From NCBI GenBank assembly GCA_033297205.1, contig MU859246.1, positions 1 to 64,000 of the forward strand: 64,000 nt of DNA. The letters run 5' to 3'. Source of the DNA: Pseudoneurospora amorphoporcata. Lineage: Eukaryota; Ascomycota; Sordariomycetes; Sordariales; Sordariaceae. Position numbers and translations under genes: made by a program. Shown here one piece after another: positions 58,801 through 64,000 of the stretch (the stretch's first letter is position 1; the number at the start of each line of letters is the position of its first letter). The notes beneath the pieces are model-generated. The model saw only the letters and a list, made by a program, of their open reading frames with translations. It was not told the DNA's origin and ran no database searches.

Positions 58801-60655
58801 AACAGCTCCCAGTCATTCTCTTTGGGAATTATCAGGGTATCTTGACGTGGCCGCCCGCTAAGTCTGCCCTGCCTTCATAAACCTGGAGTTTCAGGAATAC
58901 GTTTTCCCACGTCACGGCCTTGCCAGACATAACTAGAGATCGCAATAGAAAATGTTTGGTCTTTCATGTCCAAATCGTTGGAATGCCATCCTGATTCGGG
59001 AAACAACCTTCCAACAAGACCATACTCCTAGAGAAACCACCGCGGTTAAATGCCAGGGGGTAGGAAGAGAGCTGCAAACGTCAAGGTCACCCGAAACAGA
59101 GTGAGAGGGAGAGGAGAGGTAGGGGAAGTGAATCAGATGTACGTAATCAAGCCCTAAACCCAACAAGGAAGATCGGACATGGTGCCGGAAGCCGTTAGTG
59201 AGCGTAATCCCAAATCTCTGCAGAGCCCAACCCACGTGGCACGGCGCCCTGTTCTGAACCAGAAACAGCTTCGTGATGGCGTGGAGATTGTCGGGTTGGC
59301 GCCGGGACACCGGACCCAGAAATGCGCACTAGTGTAGACTGAGCGGGCATTGGCGTTTCAAAAGGAAGGGTTTCCAAGAGAAGAATGGACGCTGCTATCG
59401 AAAGTGAAGCCACGCTGCCACGGCGAGGACACACTTGAGTATGAGATGTTTGGGAAGGAGGTTGCAGTAGCGAAATTGTATGGTATGGAAGCTTGGCATT
59501 GGATGGACTTGGCAGTTCCAGAAGCCCGAGAGGTGAGGTGGCGTTCTCGAGCCGCTTCAATATTGAAACCGTGATGGCTCGATTGAGGAGGTGTGAACCG
59601 AAAGAACAGAGCGACCAACAAAGCCAACAAAGCGACGGAATAGATGAGATATGGCAGCGGGAAGTGACCGCGTGATGGCTGACATAGTCACGGTGGCCCA
59701 GCCATCCCAGACAGAAAACGGATTTGAAACAGCAAAGCCCGGCAATGGAAGAAAAAGAGAAGCAGGATAGAAGGGTTTCGGAAGGCCAACATTCGAGGTC
59801 CGTGGGTGTTCAGAGCGAAAGAACTATACCTAGGATACGGTACCGATAAAGGGGCTGCGTGTGAATGAGTGCGAGGGAGACTCAGTAGGGTTACATTGTC
59901 TGCGGCACTGGAAGCAGCAAAACTTGTGTGATGGCCCTGTTGGTCAATTTATCCCACCCAACATGTCGTGATGGTGACGGCAGTGTGCGGTGGATGGGAC
60001 AGATAGCCAAACTTCAAACACCTTGGAAAGACTCGAGTCGTTACGGATGGAGAGTCCGGGAGCGGCAGTTATCCAGATCCGCATCGCTTGAAGCCATCCA
60101 ACATCAACACCGTGACTCCGTGGCCGACGACGCAGCACGGGTACCCACGGAAACCGAACAACTGGGACATATGTACGGGACGGTTTCACATACAGTGACG
60201 GGTTGCATAAAGAACGTCGCGTCCGTAAAATACAGCATCGAAAGCTCGAGGGGCGGGCCGATTACGGTATCTTGCTGTACTAACAAGGTTGATGTCGGTG
60301 TTTAACAAACTTGGGAGCTTTGTGAAAGTTGAGGCGTCGTCGTTGTACGCCGTCACAGCTGTGTGATGACCGAGCGGACCGGGCAATGCGCTTATTCGGC
60401 AACCGATGGTGAGATCCTAGCGTCCATGTATGATAGAGGCTGCCTTGTCCGAGGAATGAGGCGCTGCCATTCAAAGACCAACACAAACTTCCTTCCCAGA
60501 TGGTCGCCCTTGGGCGGTGATTGTTGAGGTAGAAAACCAACGCTTGGAAAACACAGGGCACTTGAAAAAAAGACCATGATATCCAGGTTTGATAAGGTAT
60601 TGTCAAATAGAGAAAGAGACTGGAGAACCTGGAAGTGTGGACGGGGGAGTCTGTA
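55898..60655. other. Gene-poor 4.8-kb stretch
   Basis: No gene is supported. The 3' flank of the kinase-fold gene is followed by low-information sequence with a poly-A tract at about 56599-56609. Small frames throughout (for example 56349-56654, 58933-59310, 59195-59560) overlap on opposite strands and lack domain words. Confidence 0.4.
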
Positions 60656-60951
60656 TCCAGGTCCTCGAGATTACCCGTTTTGGACAGAAAATATCCGTGC
60701 ACCCCTAAGGTCACAAGTCACCAACACTTTTCTCACAGCGAACGCCAGGCTGAAATGCTCCTTTTCGCAACTAAGCTGGCCACAAAAGGGGCTTTTTTTT
60801 TTTGGGTGAAATGCGGATCCAAACCTGGACAAACAAGAATCATTGCATATTTACGTGGGGATCAATTTGAATATTGAATTTTGAAGTTTTTTCTGTGTAC
60901 AAGGCGCTCTGACCACTTTCTGTCCAAAACGGGTAATTTCGAGGACCTGGA
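60656..60951. mobile_element. 296-bp MITE with 35-bp inverted ends, TA target site
   Basis: The left end 60656-60690 (TCCAGGTCCTCGAGATTACC...) and the reverse complement of 60917-60951 match at 34 of 35 bases. TA lies outside both ends (60654-60655 and 60952-60953). There is no coding frame inside apart from chance readings, and an internal T-run at about 60787-60798. The near-identical ends suggest recent insertion. The parent transposon is not in this window. Confidence 0.88.
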
Positions 60952-60953
60952 TA

Positions 60954-62988
60954 ACGATGGCCGTGGACGGAGGCAGACTGAACCCCGCGTCTACACAGGC
61001 CACCTGCAGTGCCGTCTAGAGGTACATAGCACCGTGCCACGCACCTCTTCGTACTGTAGAGGGAAATAGTAGCGAGTGCAGGAACTGGAGAACAGTGGGT
61101 TCGGGTTCCACAGGCTCGGTCAAACAGTGGACTGAAATGCCATTCCATTGTTTCTCCAACAGCCAGTTTCCGATGCGAAAACCACCCAACGAATGGAAAA
61201 GCGCATTGCATCCAGCTATTTCATGATTTTCGGATCGCCACCTGGGGTTAGAAAAGTTGAAGAGCCAACGGTTTTCTGATATGACGGTTGGGTTGTCAGA
61301 CGGTCATACATACTACATTGTACTGCCTTCCCGGCGGGACGTTTTCGTCGTGTCAGCACTTTCTCCCCCCTCGCTTGCACTTGCAGACCTCGACACCATC
61401 ACGACTATCCGTATTCCGACCCGTGTCGTCAAAGCAGCTCTAAGTAGCTACTGCTCTCTCTGCCAGGGCTGCCATGCGACAGCGGGTCTATACCATACCC
61501 TGTGGACCTCACGGAGCACAAACCGAGCTGTCTACCAGCCGAGACACCATCTGCCACCATCGTCATCATTCTCATCATGATGGCGTTCGTGGAAAAGAAG
61601 AAAGGGATTACCGGCGCTTCGGGAGACTAAAGGGAGCCATTCAGGCGAGTCTTCTTCTCCCTTGAGAAAATCTCCTTGTATACCTACCTAGCGTAGTGTA
61701 CTTGCTGACTGGCTCGAACGAGATGTGACGGCACTGGCTTCATAAACGATGGATGGGCAATCTGGACAGTGTGACAAATTACTATCCCAGCTCGTCAATC
61801 CCTCTGGCTCTTCTGGTGACGCCCCTGAACCGTCCCTTCAACAAACCACACAGTCAGGAACATGGATGCGACATCGTCAGCACTTGGCGTTCCCCAGGGC
61901 GCCCGTCGTTGCCCCCCCGGCCGGTCCCTACCCTCCACTGTGACTGGGCCCCGGCCATCTGGGCCTGGTCCCATCAACAGGGAAACATTGCCTCCTTACG
62001 GGATCACAAGCGAACCACAAGGGACCTCGAATCAGACGGCCACGAGTGCGGCTTGGACTGCCCTCAACCTCGCTTTCTACTGTAATCCTACCTCGGGCGG
62101 CGTGCAATCTGGGACATGTCCCCGCACCACCTTGCACTCTTGGCGACAGTGGTCCTCAATGCTTCGCCATGGTTGGTTAAGATCGCCAAAGAAAGAGCTG
62201 ATGCAACCGCAACAGTCCCCCAAAGATGAAGGCCCCCGTTCCCATGTTTTCCGCTCCACTCCGGCCTTGCCTGACTGAGCATGGCGTACGGGCTTGGTGG
62301 TGTCCTACAGAAGAGGGGACCACATTCAACACCACCTCGGAAACCCCAAGCAGGGCCGAAAGGCAAAATGGAAAAGACAGGCACACCATTCTCGGCCCAG
62401 TAGGTTGCCCGTACATATGGGTGCTACCACCCACTACCATCCACAGGGTGCTCGATTTCTGAACACTTCTCTTTTTGGTCCCTTTCTCCCCGTCCCCTCT
62501 TTTTGCACATCATGAGTGCTTGATCGCTCATGCTGATACACTCCCTACCTTGCAGTTGAGTGATATCATCTTTTCAGTGTATTATTTTGCCTTCTATACC
62601 CACTATACTCCGTGTTTGGTGTTCGATTTAGCTTTGCTGGTAGACCACGTCCCCCAACACTCCGTACTATCAACCTATCATCAGTCATTGTCTTCACCCT
62701 ATTCCATCTGGGCTTAGGGTATTCTCTCGACGACACACTACTACTTTCATCCGCCACGACGACGATATTCACCACGATCGCCTCTTTTCGCCCTTGCTGG
62801 ATTCACGCGTCGGCTCACTAGACCACAAAGAGGCTGTTATATACACATTTGGCCAGTACCAGAGAGCGGCCTTCCTTGCAGGGAGCTGAAGCACATATAC
62901 GGGTAGCGGCCAGTTCCCAGAACCAGGAGGGTTTACAAGCCGTTTTACGATATAGTCCAAGGGACGCGGCTTCGAAGGATCCACCACG
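60954..62988. other. Intergenic region and upstream region of the receptor-like gene
   Basis: No gene is supported. Overlapping frames of 100-140 codons at 61753-62285 share bases in several frames and lack domain words, so they are probably chance frames or a 5' leader. Pyrimidine-rich tracts at 62465-62510 and 62690-62800 fit a promoter and leader for the gene starting at 62989. Confidence 0.4.
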
Positions 62989-64000
62989 ATGGCCAACGCA
63001 ACGAACCCTTGTCCTCCGCCATTTCTGAGCGAGGCGCTTTTTGACGATGGGGGGTGTAAGTCACTGGAATTGGAATCACATCACCACGGGTGTCGCTGCT
63101 AACTAACGTACGACCAGTCGTGGATGGAAGGTTATGCCAGGAGGTAGCGAAAGGGCTTAGGTGCTGCCTGCCTTGCCCCATGACCGATTGGGCCTATCCG
63201 GACGAATTCAATACCCTCGGAGAGGTGGCACAATGGGTCGCAGTTGCTGGCACCGTCTGCTGTGCCTTTCTTCTTTTGTCCTGGATCGTCCTGCCCGTCG
63301 ATAAGACTTCCAGACATTATCTAAGTCTGTGCTTGACCACGGCGGTTCTGTTTATGAATGTGAGTATTTGGCCGCTTGTCCCCTGCTGTCAAGTGGAATT
63401 TCGAGACGTTGACATACTTTACAGCTCGGTTTCGTGATACCTCTTGCCGCCCAGCCAGATGAATGCTATGATGCGATCACGCCCCATTCGATGGAAACCA
63501 ACTCCCCCTGCGCAGTATCTGGCGCATTCTTAATCTTTGGAGGCTGGGGAGGAGTGATGTGGGTGTTTTTGCGCTCGCTATCATTGCATCTGCAAATCTG
63601 CTGGCAGGTTGTTGTCGGACGCAACTTCATGTGGTTCTCCCAGGCTACCGGCTGGGGAATCCCCGTTATCGGCATCATCATGGCTCTTGTTTTCAGTGGT
63701 GTTTCTTTCCGGTTTGGGTCGACCTGTCATATCAACCACGAGAACAGCTTGGCTGACCTTTGGGTCCCTATGCTGATCTTTTCCGGACTCACCATCTTCA
63801 TTCAGTTTGCGACGTTTGGTTATTGCATCAAGGTGTACCTCGCCTCGCTTGCCGACAATAGCGCCTCGACCGAAAACTCGAACCTGCCTTCGTACACCAA
63901 CAGCATCCGAACCATGACGCCCAAGCAGGCATACAGACGTGTACGCCGAGTCATCCAGCTTCAATGGAGGGGGATTGCGATTGTTCTTATTATTGTTACC
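62989..64000 (+). CDS. Seven-helix receptor-like protein (Frizzled/secretin-like GPCR type), partial
   Basis: Exons 62989-63055, 63118-63359 and 63425 to the window edge give 295 visible residues; the 3' end is missing. A Cys-rich extracellular start (NPCPPPFL, FVDGRLCQEVAKGLRCCLPCP) precedes at least five membrane segments: VAQWVAVAGTVCCAFLLLSWIVL, HYLSLCLTTAVLFMNLGFVIPLA, SGAFLIFGGWGGVMWVFLRS, GWGIPVIGIIMALVFSGVSF and LADLWVPMLIFSGLTIFIQFA. A sixth begins at the edge (WRGIAIVLIIVT). This layout matches the fungal receptor-like family often annotated as Frizzled/Smoothened-like or secretin-like GPCRs, with H-Y-L-S-L-C in helix 2 and the Cys-linked loop. A ligand and G-protein link cannot be read from sequence. 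The two introns have GTAAGT and GTGAGT donors. Confidence 0.82.

Noticed and set aside
61862..62278. 138-codon frame rich in Pro, Ser and Gly
   Set aside because: Two other frames are open over the same bases, and it precedes the receptor-like gene where a leader is expected. No domain is visible.

Overview
The window looks like nuclear DNA of a filamentous ascomycete, most likely a sordariomycete. The genes are broken by short GT-AG introns (about 65-180 nt) with CTAAC/CTGAC-like branch sites. They encode typical fungal proteins. The repeats are AT-rich with transition-only decay, as expected of repeat-induced point mutation (RIP). The organism is inferred from gene style and families, not from a species match.

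Layout. Bases 1 to ~5690 form an AT-rich, RIP-degraded transposon island. It holds a Copia-type pol relic on the plus strand (RT and RNase H recognisable, many stops), interrupted by a 2.1-kb gag-only LTR retrotransposon with paired 190-bp LTRs and a GCGAG target duplication, and by a 439-bp TA-flanked MITE. Composition then changes abruptly. From 6.3 to 26.9 kb lies a compact block of eight genes: a family-2 membrane glycosyltransferase, a DJ-1/PfpI protein, an Fpr3/4-type nuclear FKBP, an NDR-type AGC kinase with an in-frame TAG in its catalytic domain, an Isc1-type neutral sphingomyelinase, an Swd3/WDR5-like COMPASS subunit with an RS-rich N-terminus, the KEOPS subunit Pcc1 and the mitotic-exit phosphatase Cdc14.

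From 26.9 to 64 kb the window is gene-sparse, with only four supported genes: a TauD/TfdA-like dioxygenase (34.5-35.8 kb, minus), a Zn2Cys6 transcription factor (41.8-44.6 kb or longer, minus), a divergent kinase-fold protein (54.0-55.9 kb, plus) and a seven-helix receptor-like gene that runs off the right edge (63.0 kb onward). The spaces between contain clusters of GGTAGGTA/TACCTACC words, a six-copy AACGGTT cluster, an N-gap with homopolymers, a pogo/Fot1-like transposon (49.4-51.6 kb) inserted in an older TIR element, and a second young-looking MITE (60.66-60.95 kb).

The genes do not form one pathway. Several are core cell-cycle, chromatin and translation-fidelity genes, mixed with variable enzymes and receptors. 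The best observations are the nested transposons with readable target duplications, and the kinase whose stop matches TGG to TAG at a CpA site, the change RIP makes. I found no tRNA, rRNA or CRISPR array and no clearly new biological system.
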